From: Stappia taiwanensis
Lineage (GTDB): Bacteria > Pseudomonadota > Alphaproteobacteria > Rhizobiales > Stappiaceae
Length of the DNA stretch: 64,000 nt
NCBI RefSeq assembly: GCF_014635285.1
Contig: NZ_BMCR01000002.1
Coordinates: 62,001 to 126,000 of the forward strand
Reading direction: 5' to 3'
Part shown: positions 50,780-61,295 of the stretch, piece after piece
Layout of the letters: every line of letters begins with the position of its first letter
Position numbering within the stretch: the first letter of the stretch is position 1
Program-made: the position numbers and the translations under genes
The notes under the pieces: generated by a model
Database searches by the model: none
What the model was told of the DNA's origin: nothing
Seen by the model: only the letters and a program-made list of their open reading frames with translations

Positions 50780-52093
50780 TCAGCCCTCGCCCCGCCGGCT
50801 GCGCCGCAAACGCTCCCAGTAATCGAGCCGCTTGCGGATCTCCCGTTCAAACCCCCGGTCGGGAGGATCATAATAGACCTCCCGGCCAAGGGATTGCGGA
50901 AAATAATCCTGCCCGGAAAACGCGTCCGGCGCATCATGGTCGTAGGCGTAGCCCTCGCCGTAGCCTTCGGCCTTCATCAGCTTGGTCGGCGCGTTGAGGA
51001 TATGCTTGGGCGGCGGCAGCGAGCCATTCTGCTTGGCCGACCGCACGGCCGCCTTGTAGGCGGTGTAGACGCCGTTGGATTTTGGCGCGGTCGCCAGATA
51101 GACCACCGACTGCGCCAGCGCCAGCTCCCCCTCCGGCGAGCCGAGCATCTGATAGGCATCACGCGCCGCATTGGCCTGAACCAATGCCTGCGGATCGGCA
51201 AGGCCGATGTCCTCCACCGCCATGCGGATCAGCCGGCGGGCCAGGAACAGCGGATCCTCGCCGCCGTCCAGCATCCGGCAGAACCAGTAGAGCGCCGCAT
51301 TGGGATCCGATCCCCGGATCGACTTGTGCAGCGCCGAGATCAGATTGTAGTGCCCGTCCCGCGACTTGTCATAGACCGGAGCGCGCCGCTGGATCATCGC
51401 CTGCAGCCGGTCCGCATCGAAGACCTCGCCGCCACGTGCCGCGCGCCACACATCCTCTGCCAGCGTCAGCGCCGAGCGGCCATCGCCATCGGCCATGCGC
51501 ACCAGGCTCGCCCGGGCGGTCTCGTCGAGCGGCAGCGCCCGCCGCTCCTCCTCTTCCGCCCGTGTCAGCAGCCGCGCCACCGCCTCATCGTCGAGGGAGT
51601 GGAACGTCAGCACATGTGCCCGCGACAACAGCGCCGCATTGAGCTCGAAGCTGGGGTTTTCCGTGGTCGCACCGACCAGCGTGACCGTTCCATCCTCCAT
51701 CACCGGCAGGAACCCGTCCTGTTGCGCCCGGTTGAAGCGGTGGATCTCATCGACGAACAGCAAGGTGCCCCGGCCGCCGATCCGCCGCGCCCGCGCCGCC
51801 TCAAACACCTTTCGAAGATCGCCGACCCCGGTGAAGATCGCCGAGATCTGCTCGAAATGCAGATCGGTGGCATCGGCCAGAAGCCGGGCGACCGTGGTCT
51901 TGCCCGTGCCCGGTGGCCCCCAGAAGATCAGCGAGCCGAGGCTGCGGGTCTCCAGCATACGCGCGAGCACTCCGTCCGGACCGAGCAGGTGATCCTGCCC
52001 GACCACGTCGGCAATCGCCGCCGGACGCAGCCGGTCGGCCAGAGGCCGGACGCCGTCCTTGTCCAGGCCCGCGCTTTCGAAAAGATCGACCAT
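50780..52093 (-). CDS. rarA: Replication-associated recombination protein RarA (MgsA)
   Basis: A 437-residue AAA+ ATPase related to clamp-loader proteins; it acts at stalled forks and gaps. Walker A is GPPGTGKTTVARLL near residue 60, Walker B LLFVDEIHRF near 113, sensor 1 VGATTENPSFELN and the arginine finger region SRAHVL. The C-terminal tetramerisation domain has the typical DALYWFCRMLDGGEDPLFLARR and KNGVYTAYKAA-like patterns (here SNGVYTAYKAAVRSA). It starts 20 bp after the degP-like gene and is probably co-transcribed with it. Confidence 0.95.
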   Translation of the reverse strand: MVDLFESAGLDKDGVRPLADRLRPAAIADVVGQDHLLGPDGVLARMLETRSLGSLIFWGPPGTGKTTVARLLADATDLHFEQISAIFTGVGDLRKVFEAARARRIGGRGTLLFVDEIHRFNRAQQDGFLPVMEDGTVTLVGATTENPSFELNAALLSRAHVLTFHSLDDEAVARLLTRAEEEERRALPLDETARASLVRMADGDGRSALTLAEDVWRAARGGEVFDADRLQAMIQRRAPVYDKSRDGHYNLISALHKSIRGSDPNAALYWFCRMLDGGEDPLFLARRLIRMAVEDIGLADPQALVQANAARDAYQMLGSPEGELALAQSVVYLATAPKSNGVYTAYKAAVRSAKQNGSLPPPKHILNAPTKLMKAEGYGEGYAYDHDAPDAFSGQDYFPQSLGREVYYDPPDRGFEREIRKRLDYWERLRRSRRGEG

Positions 52094-52113
52094 TCCCGTT
52101 CCGTTCGTTCCCG

Positions 52114-53550
52114 TCAGCCGCGCAGCGCGATCCGCAGGATCCGCCCGCCGCGCTGGATCTCCAAGCGCCAGACGCCCGGATCCCCGGCCGCAATCCGCTC
52201 CAGCCCCCGCGTCGTCTTCACCTTGCGGCCATTGACCGAGACAATGATGTCCCCGACCTGCAGGCCAACGCGCGCCGCAGTCGAGCGCGGCTCCAGTTCA
52301 CGGATCGCCACACCCTCGTCAAAGGCGTCGAGACGCATCTCCTCCGCCACCGCCGGCGACAGGTTCACCACCGTCGCCCCGGCAAAGGGCGACCGGCCGC
52401 CGATCACCCGCGCATCCCGCGGCACGGTCTCCGGTGCGGCCTCCAGCGTCACCGTCAATTCCACCTCGCCGCTCTGGCGCAGCACGGTGAAGGAGGTGCT
52501 GCCGCCGATCGGCCGGGTGGCGAAGCGATAGCCGAAGCCATCCGGATCGGCGACGGTCGCCTCCCCCACCCGGGTGATCAGGTCGCCGACCTTCAGGCCG
52601 GCCCGATCCGCCGGGCTGTCCTCGGCAATGCTGGTGACAAGCACCCCGCGCGGCCGGTCCAGCCCCATCGCCTCGGCGATATCCGCGCTCACCGCCTGCA
52701 CCCCGGCCCCCAGCCAGGGCCGGCGAATGATACCATCTCCCTCCGCCGCCATGGCCACGAAATGCGCCATGTTGGAGGGAATCGCAAAGCCGATGCCATT
52801 GGACCCGCCGGAGCGGGAGAAGATTGCAGTATTGATGCCGACCAGCCGCCCCTTCATGTCCACCAGCGCACCGCCGGAGTTGCCCGGGTTGATCGCCGCG
52901 TCCGTCTGGATGAAGAACTGGTAGTCGGTCACTCCGACCCGGGTCCGGGCAAGCGCCGACACGATCCCTTGGGTCACCGTCTGGCCGACGCCGAACGGAT
53001 TGCCGATCGCCAGCACCACATCACCCACCTGCAGCTCATCGGAGTCCGCAAAAGCGAGATGGGGCAACGGTTCGTCGAGATCGCGAACCCGCAGGATCGC
53101 CAGATCGGTGCGCTCGTCCTTGAGGATGATCTCCGCGTCCAGCTCCCGCCGGTCGGCGAGCGCCACGCGCACCTCGTCCGCCCCCTCGATCACGTGGTTG
53201 TTGGTGATGATCACCCCGTCGGCGGAGACGATCACCCCGGAGCCGAGCGAGGATTCCACCCGCTCGCGCGGCCGGCCGAAGTTCTGTCCCGGAGCGCCGA
53301 AGAAGCGCCGGAAGAACGGATCGTTGAAGAAGGGCGAGACCGGCTGCTGCAACACCGTGCGCTTGGCATAGACATTGACCACCGCCGGCGCCGCCTCGCG
53401 CACGATGGGCGCAAAGGACAGCCGAAGCTCCGCCGCGCTGCGCGGCGCCACCCGATCCTCGGCGCGTGCAGTGCCGGTTACCGGCCCCGAAAGCGCCAGC
53501 GCGGCCACCGCAACGGCGAAACACCGCCCCGCGACACCATACCCTCTCAT
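52114..53550 (-). CDS. Periplasmic serine endoprotease, DegP/DegQ (Do) family
   Basis: A 478-residue HtrA-family protease-chaperone. A signal peptide (FAVAVAALALSGPVTGTARA) precedes the trypsin-like domain, with His in ITNNHVIEG, Asp in DERTDLAIL and Ser in NPGNSGGALVD. Two PDZ domains follow (PWLGAGVQAVSADIAEAMGL to about 360, and the C-terminal VGLQVGDIIVSVNG). The LA loop is FFNDPFFRRFFG. The start MRGYGVAGRC was chosen, 6 bp after GGAG; the longer frame begins in sequence unlike the family. It is first in the protease-rarA-patatin run. Confidence 0.93.
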   Translation of the reverse strand: MRGYGVAGRCFAVAVAALALSGPVTGTARAEDRVAPRSAAELRLSFAPIVREAAPAVVNVYAKRTVLQQPVSPFFNDPFFRRFFGAPGQNFGRPRERVESSLGSGVIVSADGVIITNNHVIEGADEVRVALADRRELDAEIILKDERTDLAILRVRDLDEPLPHLAFADSDELQVGDVVLAIGNPFGVGQTVTQGIVSALARTRVGVTDYQFFIQTDAAINPGNSGGALVDMKGRLVGINTAIFSRSGGSNGIGFAIPSNMAHFVAMAAEGDGIIRRPWLGAGVQAVSADIAEAMGLDRPRGVLVTSIAEDSPADRAGLKVGDLITRVGEATVADPDGFGYRFATRPIGGSTSFTVLRQSGEVELTVTLEAAPETVPRDARVIGGRSPFAGATVVNLSPAVAEEMRLDAFDEGVAIRELEPRSTAARVGLQVGDIIVSVNGRKVKTTRGLERIAAGDPGVWRLEIQRGGRILRIALRG

Positions 53551-53640
53551 GAACAACTCCACCTTCGCACCCGCCTTGCCGATGATCGCGCCGCTTGAGC
53601 CGCGACTCGCGGCGCATCCCTCAACCATCAGAAACGTAAC

Positions 53641-53668
53641 AAAAAAGGCGACCCGAAGGCCGCCTTTT
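53641..53668 (-). terminator. Terminator of the alpha operon
   Basis: On the minus strand AAAAGGCGGCC and GGTCGCCTTTT pair around a TTCG loop, with six T after it. It lies about 30 bp after the rplQ stop and ends the ribosomal transcript. Confidence 0.88.
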
Positions 53669-53695
53669 CCAATTCTTCACGTCTGCCCGACTGGA

Positions 53696-54121
53696 TCAGG
53701 CAGCCGCTTCCGTCTCGGCTTCCGCCTCGGTGCGGGCGCGGTCAGCCGCACCCTTGGCCGAAACGTCGCGGTCGACGAATTCGATCACGGCCAGCGGCGC
53801 GTTGTCGCCATAGCGGAACCCGGCCTTGAGGACACGGGTGTAGCCGCCGTTGCGGTCCTTGTAGCGCTCGGCCAGGGCGTCGAACAGCTTGCCGACCATG
53901 GCGACGTCGCGAACCTGCGCGATCGCCTGACGGCGGGCGTGCAGGTCGCCGCGCTTGCCCAGGGTGATCAGCTTCTCGATGATCGGCCGCAGTTCCTTGG
54001 CCTTCGGAAGCGTCGTTACAATCTGCTCATGCTGAATCAGCGATGCCGACATGTTCGCAAACATCGCCTTGCGATGGCTCGATGTACGGTTGAGCTTGCG
54101 GCCGCGATTGCCGTGGCGCAT
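53696..54121 (-). CDS. rplQ: 50S ribosomal protein L17
   Basis: A 141-residue L17: [28 protein letters not shown], then [24 protein letters not shown] and [24 protein letters not shown] (excerpts). The C-terminal tail is acidic and Ala-rich ([12 protein letters not shown]), as in other Alphaproteobacteria. It is the last gene of the alpha operon, 70 bp after rpoA, and is followed by the intrinsic terminator. Confidence 0.98.
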   Translation of the reverse strand: MRHGNRGRKLNRTSSHRKAMFANMSASLIQHEQIVTTLPKAKELRPIIEKLITLGKRGDLHARRQAIAQVRDVAMVGKLFDALAERYKDRNGGYTRVLKAGFRYGDNAPLAVIEFVDRDVSAKGAADRARTEAEAETEAAA

Positions 54122-54191
54122 GGCTCTCTCCTTCTCGTATCACGGCGGACCGATCCGCCTTTTGCCTTTGGAAGACGCGAAGGGCCGCGTC

Positions 54192-55214
54192 CTAGTACTG
54201 GTGATCCTCGTAGCGCTTGGCGAGATCGTCGATGTTCTCCGGCGGCCAGTTGGCGACCTCCATGCCGAGATGGAGACCCATCTGGGCGAGAACTTCCTTG
54301 ATCTCGTTCAGCGACTTGCGTCCGAAATTCGGCGTCCGCAGCATCTCCGCTTCGGTCTTCTGAATCAGATCGCCAATATACACGATATTGTCGTTCTTGA
54401 GACAGTTGGCCGAACGGACCGACAGTTCCAGCTCGTCGACCTTCTTGAGAAGCGCCGGGTTGAACGCGAGCTCGGGGACGGTGTCCTCCTTCACTTCGCG
54501 GCGCGGCTCTTCGAAGTTGACGAAGATCGAAAGCTGATCCTGCAGGATGCGGGCAGCGAAAGCGACCGCGTCTTCCGGCGTGACCGAGCCGTCGGTTTCC
54601 ACCGTCAGCGTCAGCTTGTCATAGTCGAGAACCTGCCCCTCGCGGGTGTTTTCCACCCGGTAGGACACCTTCTTGACCGGCGAGTACAAGCTGTCGACCG
54701 GGATCAGCCCGATGGGGGCGTCTTCCGGGCGATTGCGTTCGGCCGCAACATAGCCCTTGCCGGTGTTGACGGTGAATTCCATGCGGATCTCCGCGCCCTC
54801 GTCGAGGGTGCAAAGAACGAGATCGGGGTTCAGAACCTCGACATCGCCCACCGTCTGGATGTCACCGGCCAGCACCGCGCCCGGACCCTGCTTGCGCAGA
54901 ACCATCCGCTTGGGTCCCTCGCCCTGCATCCGCAGCGCGATTTCCTTCACGTTCAGCACGATGTCGGTCACGTCCTCGCGAACGCCCGGAATCGAGGAGA
55001 ACTCGTGCAGGACACCGTCGATCTGCACCGCCGTGACCGCCGCGCCCTGAAGCGAGGACAGCAGAATACGACGCAGCGCGTTGCCAAGCGTCAGGCCGAA
55101 CCCACGCTCCAGCGGCTCCGCGACGACCGCGCCCTGAAAGCGCGCATCATGACCCGGCTTCACCTCAAGCTTGGTCGGCTTGATGAGTTCCTGCCAGTTT
55201 TTGTGAATGCTCAA
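54192..55214 (-). CDS. rpoA: DNA-directed RNA polymerase alpha subunit
   Basis: A 340-residue RpoA. The N-terminal assembly domain begins [49 protein letters not shown] (excerpts), and the C-terminal domain has [44 protein letters not shown] (excerpts), including the DNA-contacting Arg/Asn and helix-hairpin-helix. A standard linker joins the two. Length is normal for Rhizobiales. It is located between rpsK and rplQ. Confidence 0.99.
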   Translation of the reverse strand: MSIHKNWQELIKPTKLEVKPGHDARFQGAVVAEPLERGFGLTLGNALRRILLSSLQGAAVTAVQIDGVLHEFSSIPGVREDVTDIVLNVKEIALRMQGEGPKRMVLRKQGPGAVLAGDIQTVGDVEVLNPDLVLCTLDEGAEIRMEFTVNTGKGYVAAERNRPEDAPIGLIPVDSLYSPVKKVSYRVENTREGQVLDYDKLTLTVETDGSVTPEDAVAFAARILQDQLSIFVNFEEPRREVKEDTVPELAFNPALLKKVDELELSVRSANCLKNDNIVYIGDLIQKTEAEMLRTPNFGRKSLNEIKEVLAQMGLHLGMEVANWPPENIDDLAKRYEDHQY

Positions 55215-55295
55215 ATGTCTTCCTCCGGCTGTCCCGCCAGCCCCACCGGACCGGCCATGCTATGCCTGGGAAATCAGGGTGAATGGACCGGTCGA

Positions 55296-55685
55296 TCAGA
55301 CGCGGCGACGCTTGCGCGGACGGCAACCGTTGTGCGGGATCGGCGTCACGTCGCGGATCGAGGTGACCATGAACCCGGCAGCCTGCAGCGCGCGCAGAGC
55401 CGACTCACGTCCCGAACCCGGACCGCGAACCTCAACCTCGAGGGTGCGCATGCCATGCTCGGCAGCCTTCTTCGCCGCGTCTTCCGCAGCAATCTGCGCC
55501 GCGTAGGGCGTCGACTTGCGCGAGCCCTTGAACCCCATCGCGCCAGCGGACGACCAGGAGATCGCGTTGCCCTGGGCATCGGTGATGGTGATCATGGTGT
55601 TGTTGAACGTGGAGTTCACATGCGCAACGCCGGACGAAATGTTCTTCCGTTCGCGACGCCGGACGCGCGTGGTATCTTTTGCCAT
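55296..55685 (-). CDS. rpsK: 30S ribosomal protein S11
   Basis: A 129-residue S11 ([34 protein letters not shown], then [20 protein letters not shown] and [23 protein letters not shown]; excerpts). It binds 16S rRNA at the platform next to S18 and S7. It is co-directional with rpsM upstream and rpoA downstream, the usual alpha-operon order in Rhizobiales, where rpsD is not part of the run. Confidence 0.99.
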   Translation of the reverse strand: MAKDTTRVRRRERKNISSGVAHVNSTFNNTMITITDAQGNAISWSSAGAMGFKGSRKSTPYAAQIAAEDAAKKAAEHGMRTLEVEVRGPGSGRESALRALQAAGFMVTSIRDVTPIPHNGCRPRKRRRV

Positions 55686-55754
55686 TTTGCTTTCCTTCGC
55701 TCGATCTCGTCACCGCCGTATCTCGGCGGCTCCACCGGGCCGATTTCCGATGAA

Positions 55755-56123
55755 TTACTTCTTCTTGCCGGCAATCGGCTTCGCCGGACCCTTGCGGGTA
55801 CGGGCGTTCGTGTGGGTACGCTGGCCGCGCACCGGAAGTCCGCGACGATGGCGCAGGCCGCGGTAGCAGCCAAGGTCCATCAGACGCTTGATGTTCATTG
55901 CGGTTTCACGGCGCAGGTCGCCCTCGACGATATAGTCGCGGTCGATGGTCTCGCGCATCGCCAGCACTTCGGCGTCCGAAAGCTCGTTCACCCGGCGCTC
56001 CGGAGCGATGTTCACCTTCTCGATGATCTCCTGGGCGAACTTCGGGCCAATGCCGTGAATGTACTGAAGCGCGATCACAACGCGCTTGTTGGTCGGAATG
56101 TTTACACCTGCGATACGGGCCAC
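55755..56123 (-). CDS. rpsM: 30S ribosomal protein S13
   Basis: A 122-residue S13 starting at GTG ([20 protein letters not shown]), with [41 protein letters not shown] and the basic [12 protein letters not shown] end. The start was placed at this GTG, behind GGAGACGG; an in-frame ATG 34 codons upstream would add non-family sequence. S13 lies at the head of the small subunit and contacts the P-site tRNA. About 160 bp separate it from adk; that region contains GC-rich hairpins. Confidence 0.98.
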   Translation of the reverse strand: MARIAGVNIPTNKRVVIALQYIHGIGPKFAQEIIEKVNIAPERRVNELSDAEVLAMRETIDRDYIVEGDLRRETAMNIKRLMDLGCYRGLRHRRGLPVRGQRTHTNARTRKGPAKPIAGKKK

Positions 56124-56285
56124 TGCCGTCTCCATGTCTTGTGGCGCCACGATTGGCGGCCACCTGGGTTGCTCCCGCGTCCGGTGGAGCCCGGCCCCTG
56201 CGGGAAGGAAATTCATGCACAACAAATGCCGCCCCGCGTCCGGGGACGCGGAAACGGCGGCAATCTGTCTAGCAGGCCGCGACCC

Positions 56286-56882
56286 TTAGCCGGTCACGAC
56301 ACATGCGTCAAGTGCGGCGTCGATCTGGGCGGCCACCGCCTCGATCGACTGCATGCCGTCAATGGCGCTAAGCTGGCCGCGCTCCCGGTAGTACGGCGCG
56401 ACAATCGCCGTATCCCGGTTGTAGGCATCGAGCCGCTGCCGGAAGATCTCCGGATCGTCGTCCTTGCGCACCGGTTCGCCGTTTGCCCGGGCTTCTTCCG
56501 CCCGCTTGACGATCCGGTCGACGAGCGCGGTCTGGTCGACCTGCAGCTCCAGCACGAGATCGAGCTTCAGCTCCTTCTCGGCCAGCATCTTGTCCAGCGC
56601 CTCGGCCTGGGCCACCGTCCGCGGGAACCCGTCGAGGATGAACCCCTTGGCCGCGTCCGGCTCCTCGATGCGGTCGGCAACGATACCGATCACGATCTCG
56701 TCGGAGACCAGCCCGCCGGATTCCATCACCGCCTTGGCCTGGAGCCCGATCGGCGTTTCCGCCGCCACCGCCGCGCGGAGCATGTCGCCCGTCGACAGCT
56801 GCGGAATACCGTGCTTCTTCACCAGGCGCGTGGCCTGCGTCCCTTTTCCGGCCCCCGGCGGGCCAAGAAAAATCAGCCTCAT
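56286..56882 (-). CDS. adk: Adenylate kinase
   Basis: A 198-residue adenylate kinase that interconverts AMP, ADP and ATP. P-loop [13 protein letters not shown]-binding [19 protein letters not shown] (here [17 protein letters not shown]) and the LID Arg in [25 protein letters not shown] (excerpts). The LID is the short, zinc-free form, which explains the length below that of E. coli Adk (214). Its ATG overlaps the secY stop codon by a few bases, so it is coupled to secY. Confidence 0.98.
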   Translation of the reverse strand: MRLIFLGPPGAGKGTQATRLVKKHGIPQLSTGDMLRAAVAAETPIGLQAKAVMESGGLVSDEIVIGIVADRIEEPDAAKGFILDGFPRTVAQAEALDKMLAEKELKLDLVLELQVDQTALVDRIVKRAEEARANGEPVRKDDDPEIFRQRLDAYNRDTAIVAPYYRERGQLSAIDGMQSIEAVAAQIDAALDACVVTG

Positions 56883-58213
56883 CTACGCTTCCCCCTGAGC
56901 TTCGCTTTCTTCACCAGTCCCTCATACTGATGCGCAAGCAGATGGCCCTGGATCTGGGAAACCGTATCCATGGTCACGCTGACGACGATCAGCAGCGAGG
57001 TGCCACCGAAGTAGAACGGAACGCCAGTCGCGGAAATGAGGAATTCGGGTAATAGACAGACCAGGACGATGTAGATCGCGCCAACGCTGGTGATCCGGGT
57101 CAGCACGTAATCGATGTACTGCGCGGTCCGCTCACCCGGACGGATGCCCGGAATGAAGCCGCCGTGCTTCTTCAGATTGTCGGCCGTATCGGTCGGATTG
57201 AACACGATCGCCGTGTAGAAGTAGCAGAAGAAGACGATCAGCGCCGCGTAGAGCAGCATGTACAGCGGCTGGCCATGGCCGAGCAATGCCGTCACAGTCG
57301 TCAGCATGCTGTCTTCCCCACCGGTGGTGCCAAGGCCCGAAATGGTGGCCGGAACCAACAGCAGCGACGAGGCGAAGATCGGCGGAATCACACCGGCGGT
57401 GTTCAGCTTGAGCGGCAGGAACGAGGTGTTGCCCTCGAACATGCGGTTGCCCATCTGCCGCTTCGGATACTGGATCAGCAGCCGGCGCTGCGCCCGCTCC
57501 ATGAAGACGATCAACGCGATCACCGCCACCGACAACAGGATGATGCCGAGGATGATCGGCGTCGCCAGAGCGCCCTGCCGTCCCAGCTCCAGCGTCGAGA
57601 CGATGGCGGCCGGCAGACCGGCGACGATGCCGGCGAAGATGATCAGCGAGATGCCGTTGCCGATGCCGCGCGCGGTGATCTGCTCACCCAGCCACATCAG
57701 GAACATGGTGCCGCCAACCAGCGAGATCACTGCCGAAATGCGGAAGAACCAGCCCGGGTCGACCACCACATTGGTCGCCCCTTCAAGCCCGACGGCAATG
57801 CCGTAGGCCTGGAAGGTCGCCAAAACCACCGTACCGTAGCGGGTGTACTGGTTGATCACCTTGCGGCCCTGTTCCCCTTCCTTCTTGAGCTGCTCAAGCG
57901 AGGGAACGACCGAGGTCAGAAGCTGGATGATAATCGAGGCGGAGATATACGGCATGATGCCGAGCGCCAGGATCGCCATGCGCTCCACGGCACCGCCGGT
58001 GAACATGTTGAACAGCCCGACAATGCCCTGCTGCGCCTGGCCGAAGGCCTGTGCGAAGGCCTCCGGGTTGATTCCGGGCAGCGGCACATAGGTGCCGAAC
58101 CGATACACAAGAAGCGCACCCAGTGTGAACCAGATACGCTTCTTCAATTCCTCGGCTTTTGCGAAAGCTGAAAAATTCAGATTAGCCGCAAGCTGTTCGG
58201 CCGCTGATGCCAT
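56879..58213 (-). CDS. secY: Preprotein translocase subunit SecY
   Basis: A 444-residue ten-helix channel protein of the Sec translocon. Family stretches: [70 protein letters not shown] (excerpts), [19 protein letters not shown] and [45 protein letters not shown] (excerpts). Located between rplO and adk, as in most bacteria. Its 3' end overlaps adk by 4 bp. Confidence 0.99.
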   Translation of the reverse strand: MASAAEQLAANLNFSAFAKAEELKKRIWFTLGALLVYRFGTYVPLPGINPEAFAQAFGQAQQGIVGLFNMFTGGAVERMAILALGIMPYISASIIIQLLTSVVPSLEQLKKEGEQGRKVINQYTRYGTVVLATFQAYGIAVGLEGATNVVVDPGWFFRISAVISLVGGTMFLMWLGEQITARGIGNGISLIIFAGIVAGLPAAIVSTLELGRQGALATPIILGIILLSVAVIALIVFMERAQRRLLIQYPKRQMGNRMFEGNTSFLPLKLNTAGVIPPIFASSLLLVPATISGLGTTGGEDSMLTTVTALLGHGQPLYMLLYAALIVFFCYFYTAIVFNPTDTADNLKKHGGFIPGIRPGERTAQYIDYVLTRITSVGAIYIVLVCLLPEFLISATGVPFYFGGTSLLIVVSVTMDTVSQIQGHLLAHQYEGLVKKAKLRGKRR

Positions 58214-58261
58214 TCCGGGCTCCGGTCACTATGTGCAGGCAGAAAAGGGGGAACCCCAGGC

Positions 58262-58732
58262 TTATTCAGCCTGGGATCCGATAATCGCAACCTTGCCGCC
58301 GGCCTTTTCGACCGCGGCAATGGCCGCCTTGGACGCGCCGGCAACCTCGAAGGTCACCTTGGCGGTCAGCTCGCCGTTCGACAGGAGGCGGACGCCATCC
58401 TTCACCCGGCGGACGACACCGGCGGCCTTGAGCGCTTCGACCGTCACGGTCTGCGAGGCGTCGAGCTTGCCAGCATCGATCGCCTTCTGCACCCGACCAA
58501 CGCTCACGGCGTTGAAGGACTTGGCGAAGATGTTGGTGAAGCCGCGCTTCGGCAGGCGACGATGCAGCGGCATCTGGCCGCCCTCGAAGCCCTTGATCGC
58601 GACGCCCGAGCGGGACTTCTGACCCTTGACACCACGGCCACCGGTCTTGCCCTTGCCCGAACCGATACCGCGACCGACGCGCGTGCGTTCCTTGGTCGCG
58701 CCCGGATTGTCCCGGAGTTCATTGAGTTTCAT
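58262..58732 (-). CDS. rplO: 50S ribosomal protein L15
   Basis: A 156-residue L15 ([43 protein letters not shown]; excerpts), with the Gly/Lys-rich N-terminal tail that reaches the rRNA core and the C-terminal globular domain ending [13 protein letters not shown]. It is 18 bp after rpmD and 48 bp before secY. Confidence 0.99.
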   Translation of the reverse strand: MKLNELRDNPGATKERTRVGRGIGSGKGKTGGRGVKGQKSRSGVAIKGFEGGQMPLHRRLPKRGFTNIFAKSFNAVSVGRVQKAIDAGKLDASQTVTVEALKAAGVVRRVKDGVRLLSNGELTAKVTFEVAGASKAAIAAVEKAGGKVAIIGSQAE

Positions 58733-58750
58733 GTTCTGTCTCCCGATCCC

Positions 58751-58945
58751 TTACGCGTCTTCGACGACGCGCACGAGATGCTGAACCTTGCGGATCATGC
58801 CACGCACTTCCGGCGTGTCCTTCAGCGTCGAGCGGCGGTGCATCTTGTTCAGGCCGAGGCCGACGAGCGTTGCCCGCTGGTCCTTCGGGCGCCGCAACGG
58901 GCTACCGATCTGCTCGACCGTGACGGTCTTTTCGCTGTTCGCCAT
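58751..58945 (-). CDS. rpmD: 50S ribosomal protein L30
   Basis: A 64-residue L30, [19 protein letters not shown] then [38 protein letters not shown] (excerpts). The start MANSEKTV fits the family length; the frame 15 codons upstream was rejected as non-family sequence. It lies between rpsE and rplO. Confidence 0.98.
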   Translation of the reverse strand: MANSEKTVTVEQIGSPLRRPKDQRATLVGLGLNKMHRRSTLKDTPEVRGMIRKVQHLVRVVEDA

Positions 58946-58986
58946 CAAACCAAGCCTTTCTAAGCTGGGGTCAAACGTGCCGAGGA

Positions 58987-59553
58987 TCAAGCCTCGGCAG
59001 CGGCCTGTGCCCCATCGTCGATGTCACGGCGACGGGCCTGGATCTGCGAAACCTTGAGACCGCGACGCGCAGCAACCGAGCGCGGGCTGTCTTCTTTCTT
59101 CAGGGCTTCGAAGGTGGCACGCACCATGTTGTAGGGGTTCGCCGAGCCGATCGACTTCGCCACCACGTCCTGGACCCCGAGGGTCTCGAACACGGCGCGC
59201 ATCGGGCCGCCCGCGATGATACCGGTACCGGCCGGGGCCGCACGCAGGAAAACCTTGCCCGCGCCATGCCGTCCGGCGACATCGTGATGCAGGGTCCGGC
59301 CTTCGCGCAGCGGAACCCGGATCATCGACCGCTTGGCAGCTTCCGTCGCCTTGCGGATCGCTTCCGGCACTTCACGCGCCTTGCCATGGCCGAAGCCGAC
59401 CCGGCCCTTCTGATCGCCAACAACGACCAGTGCGGCAAATCCGAACCGGCGACCACCCTTCACGACCTTCGCGACGCGGTTGATGTGAACGAGCTTGTCG
59501 ACAAACTCGCTGTCACGCTCGCCGCCGCGATCCCGTGTGTCCTGTCTCGCCAT
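58987..59553 (-). CDS. rpsE: 30S ribosomal protein S5
   Basis: A 188-residue S5. The double-stranded-RNA-binding-like N-domain includes [31 protein letters not shown] and [19 protein letters not shown] (excerpts); the C-domain has [20 protein letters not shown]. It contributes to decoding fidelity. A charged N-terminal extension ([15 protein letters not shown]) and a C-terminal helix are typical of Alphaproteobacteria. Confidence 0.99.
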   Translation of the reverse strand: MARQDTRDRGGERDSEFVDKLVHINRVAKVVKGGRRFGFAALVVVGDQKGRVGFGHGKAREVPEAIRKATEAAKRSMIRVPLREGRTLHHDVAGRHGAGKVFLRAAPAGTGIIAGGPMRAVFETLGVQDVVAKSIGSANPYNMVRATFEALKKEDSPRSVAARRGLKVSQIQARRRDIDDGAQAAAEA

Positions 59554-59597
59554 AATTTTCGCTTCCGTTTATCTGTGAGCGTCTCGCAGGGGGACGA

Positions 59598-59960
59598 TCA
59601 GAATTCCAGCCCGCCCTCGCGCGCGGCATCAGCCAGCGCCTTGACACGCCCATGATAGATGTAGCCACCGCGGTCGAACACGACCTGGGTGACACCGGCG
59701 GCTTTCGCGCGCTCCGCGATCAGCTTGCCGATCGCTGCGGCAGCGGCCGAGTCGGCGCCGGTCTTCAGACCCTCGCGGACGTCCTTCTCGATCGTCGAGG
59801 CGGAGGCCAGCGTGTGCCCCTTCGCATCGTCGATGATCTGCGCGTAAATCTGCTTGGAAGAGCGGAACACCGACAGACGCGGGCGGCCGTTCATCACTTT
59901 CTTGATCGAACGACGGACGCGGTCGCGGCGGCGCTCGAAGCTTGAATTTGTCTTCGCCAT
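59598..59960 (-). CDS. rplR: 50S ribosomal protein L18
   Basis: A 120-residue L18: [42 protein letters not shown] and [28 protein letters not shown] (excerpts). It binds 5S rRNA together with L5. The start MAKTNSSFE was taken at the ATG close to rplF; the frame stays open further upstream only through another frame of rplF. Confidence 0.98.
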   Translation of the reverse strand: MAKTNSSFERRRDRVRRSIKKVMNGRPRLSVFRSSKQIYAQIIDDAKGHTLASASTIEKDVREGLKTGADSAAAAAIGKLIAERAKAAGVTQVVFDRGGYIYHGRVKALADAAREGGLEF

Positions 59961-59971
59961 GATCCGGTCCG

Positions 59972-60505
59972 TTACTTCTTCTTGCCTTCCTTGCGAACGA
60001 TGAATTCGTCCGCATAGCGAATGCCTTTGCCCTTGTAGGGCTCCGGCGGACGGTAGGCGCGGATTTCCGCCGCGACCTGACCGACACGCTGCTTGTCCAT
60101 GCCCGACACGATGACTTCGGTCGGCTTCGGGCACTTCACCTCGATGCCTTCCGGCACCGCGTAGACGACGTCGTGCGAAAAGCCAAGCGCGAGCTGCAGG
60201 TTCTTGCCCTGCACCTGAGCGCGGTAACCGACACCGGTGATCTCCAGCTTCTTTTCGAAGCCGTCGCTCACGCCGGTGATCAGGTTCGCGATCATGGTGC
60301 GGGACATACCCCACATCGCACGCGCCGGCTTGCTGTCGACGCTGGGATCGACCTTGATCCCCTCATCCGTCATTTCGGCCAGAACGAGGCTGTTCAGCAC
60401 GAAGGACATCTGTCCCTTCGGGCCCTTGACCTCAACATTCCGACCGTTGATCGTTGCCGTTACCCCGCTCGGCACGGGGACTGGCTTCTTGCCAATTCGA
60501 GACAT
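59972..60505 (-). CDS. rplF: 50S ribosomal protein L6
   Basis: A 177-residue L6: [64 protein letters not shown] and [28 protein letters not shown] (excerpts). It lies at the base of the L7/L12 stalk near the sarcin-ricin loop. It is placed 47 bp after rpsH and 11 bp before rplR. Confidence 0.99.
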   Translation of the reverse strand: MSRIGKKPVPVPSGVTATINGRNVEVKGPKGQMSFVLNSLVLAEMTDEGIKVDPSVDSKPARAMWGMSRTMIANLITGVSDGFEKKLEITGVGYRAQVQGKNLQLALGFSHDVVYAVPEGIEVKCPKPTEVIVSGMDKQRVGQVAAEIRAYRPPEPYKGKGIRYADEFIVRKEGKKK

Positions 60506-60552
60506 ATGACCAACCTGTCCAGTTTTCGTTCCGCGAGTCCTCTAGGGCCGCA

Positions 60553-60951
60553 TCAGAAGATGCGGCAGAGGACCTCGCCACCCACGTTGTTTTCCCGGGC
60601 ATCGTGATCGCTCATCACGCCACGCGGCGTGGAAAGGATCGAAACCCCGAGACCGTTCGAAACCCGCGGAATATTCTTCACCGAAGAATACACCCGCCGA
60701 CCCGGCTTCGAGACCCGCTCGATGCTGCGGATCACCGGCTCGCCGTCGAAGTACTTCAGCTCGATCTCGAGCTCGGACTTGCCGCCCTCGTATTCCACGG
60801 TAGAGTAACCGCGGATATACCCTTCAGCAGCCAAAACGTCGAGTACATGTTCACGCAACTTTGACGCGGGGGTCGAGACCTTGCTCTTGCGCCGCATCTG
60901 AGCGTTGCGGATCCGGGTGAGCATATCGCCCAAGGGATCGGAAAGCGCCAT
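60553..60951 (-). CDS. rpsH: 30S ribosomal protein S8
   Basis: A 132-residue S8: [64 protein letters not shown] (excerpts), [47 protein letters not shown] (excerpts). S8 binds helix 21 of 16S rRNA and in E. coli represses the spc operon; I did not test for a similar mRNA target here. Confidence 0.99.
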   Translation of the reverse strand: MALSDPLGDMLTRIRNAQMRRKSKVSTPASKLREHVLDVLAAEGYIRGYSTVEYEGGKSELEIELKYFDGEPVIRSIERVSKPGRRVYSSVKNIPRVSNGLGVSILSTPRGVMSDHDARENNVGGEVLCRIF

Positions 60952-60962
60952 CTAACGTCTCC

Positions 60963-61268
60963 TTACCAGCTCGACTTGACCAGGCCAGGGATCAAGCCCT
61001 TGGAGCCCAGTTCGCGAAGCGCCACGCGCGACATCTTCAACTTGCGATAGAAACCACGCGGACGCCCGGTCACCTCGCAACGGTTCCGCACACGAATCGG
61101 TGCGGAGTTGCGCGGCAGCTTCGCCAGCTTCAGCCGCGCCGCATAGCGCTCTTCCAGCGTCAGCGTCTCGTCTTTCGACTGCGCCTTCAGCTCAGCACGC
61201 TTGTCCGCGTATTTCTTAACGAGCCGCTCGCGCCGCTTGTTCTTCTCGATCGCGCTCTTCTTCGCCAT
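60963..61268 (-). CDS. rpsN: 30S ribosomal protein S14
   Basis: A 101-residue S14 ([27 protein letters not shown], then [51 protein letters not shown]; excerpts). It is the longer zinc-independent form, lacking the CxxC...CxxC module. It sits between rplE and rpsH. Confidence 0.99.
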   Translation of the reverse strand: MAKKSAIEKNKRRERLVKKYADKRAELKAQSKDETLTLEERYAARLKLAKLPRNSAPIRVRNRCEVTGRPRGFYRKLKMSRVALRELGSKGLIPGLVKSSW

Positions 61269-61295
61269 CGTCTGTCCTCGTTCTTTCCCGCTCGA

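Noticed and set aside
54051-56930. A 2.9-kb plus-strand frame opposite rpoA, rpsK, rpsM and adk
   Set aside because: It crosses several certain ribosomal genes and their intergenic gaps and has no domain; it is a compositional artefact. The same applies to long antisense frames at 2937-4499, 13720-15882 and 48918-50645.
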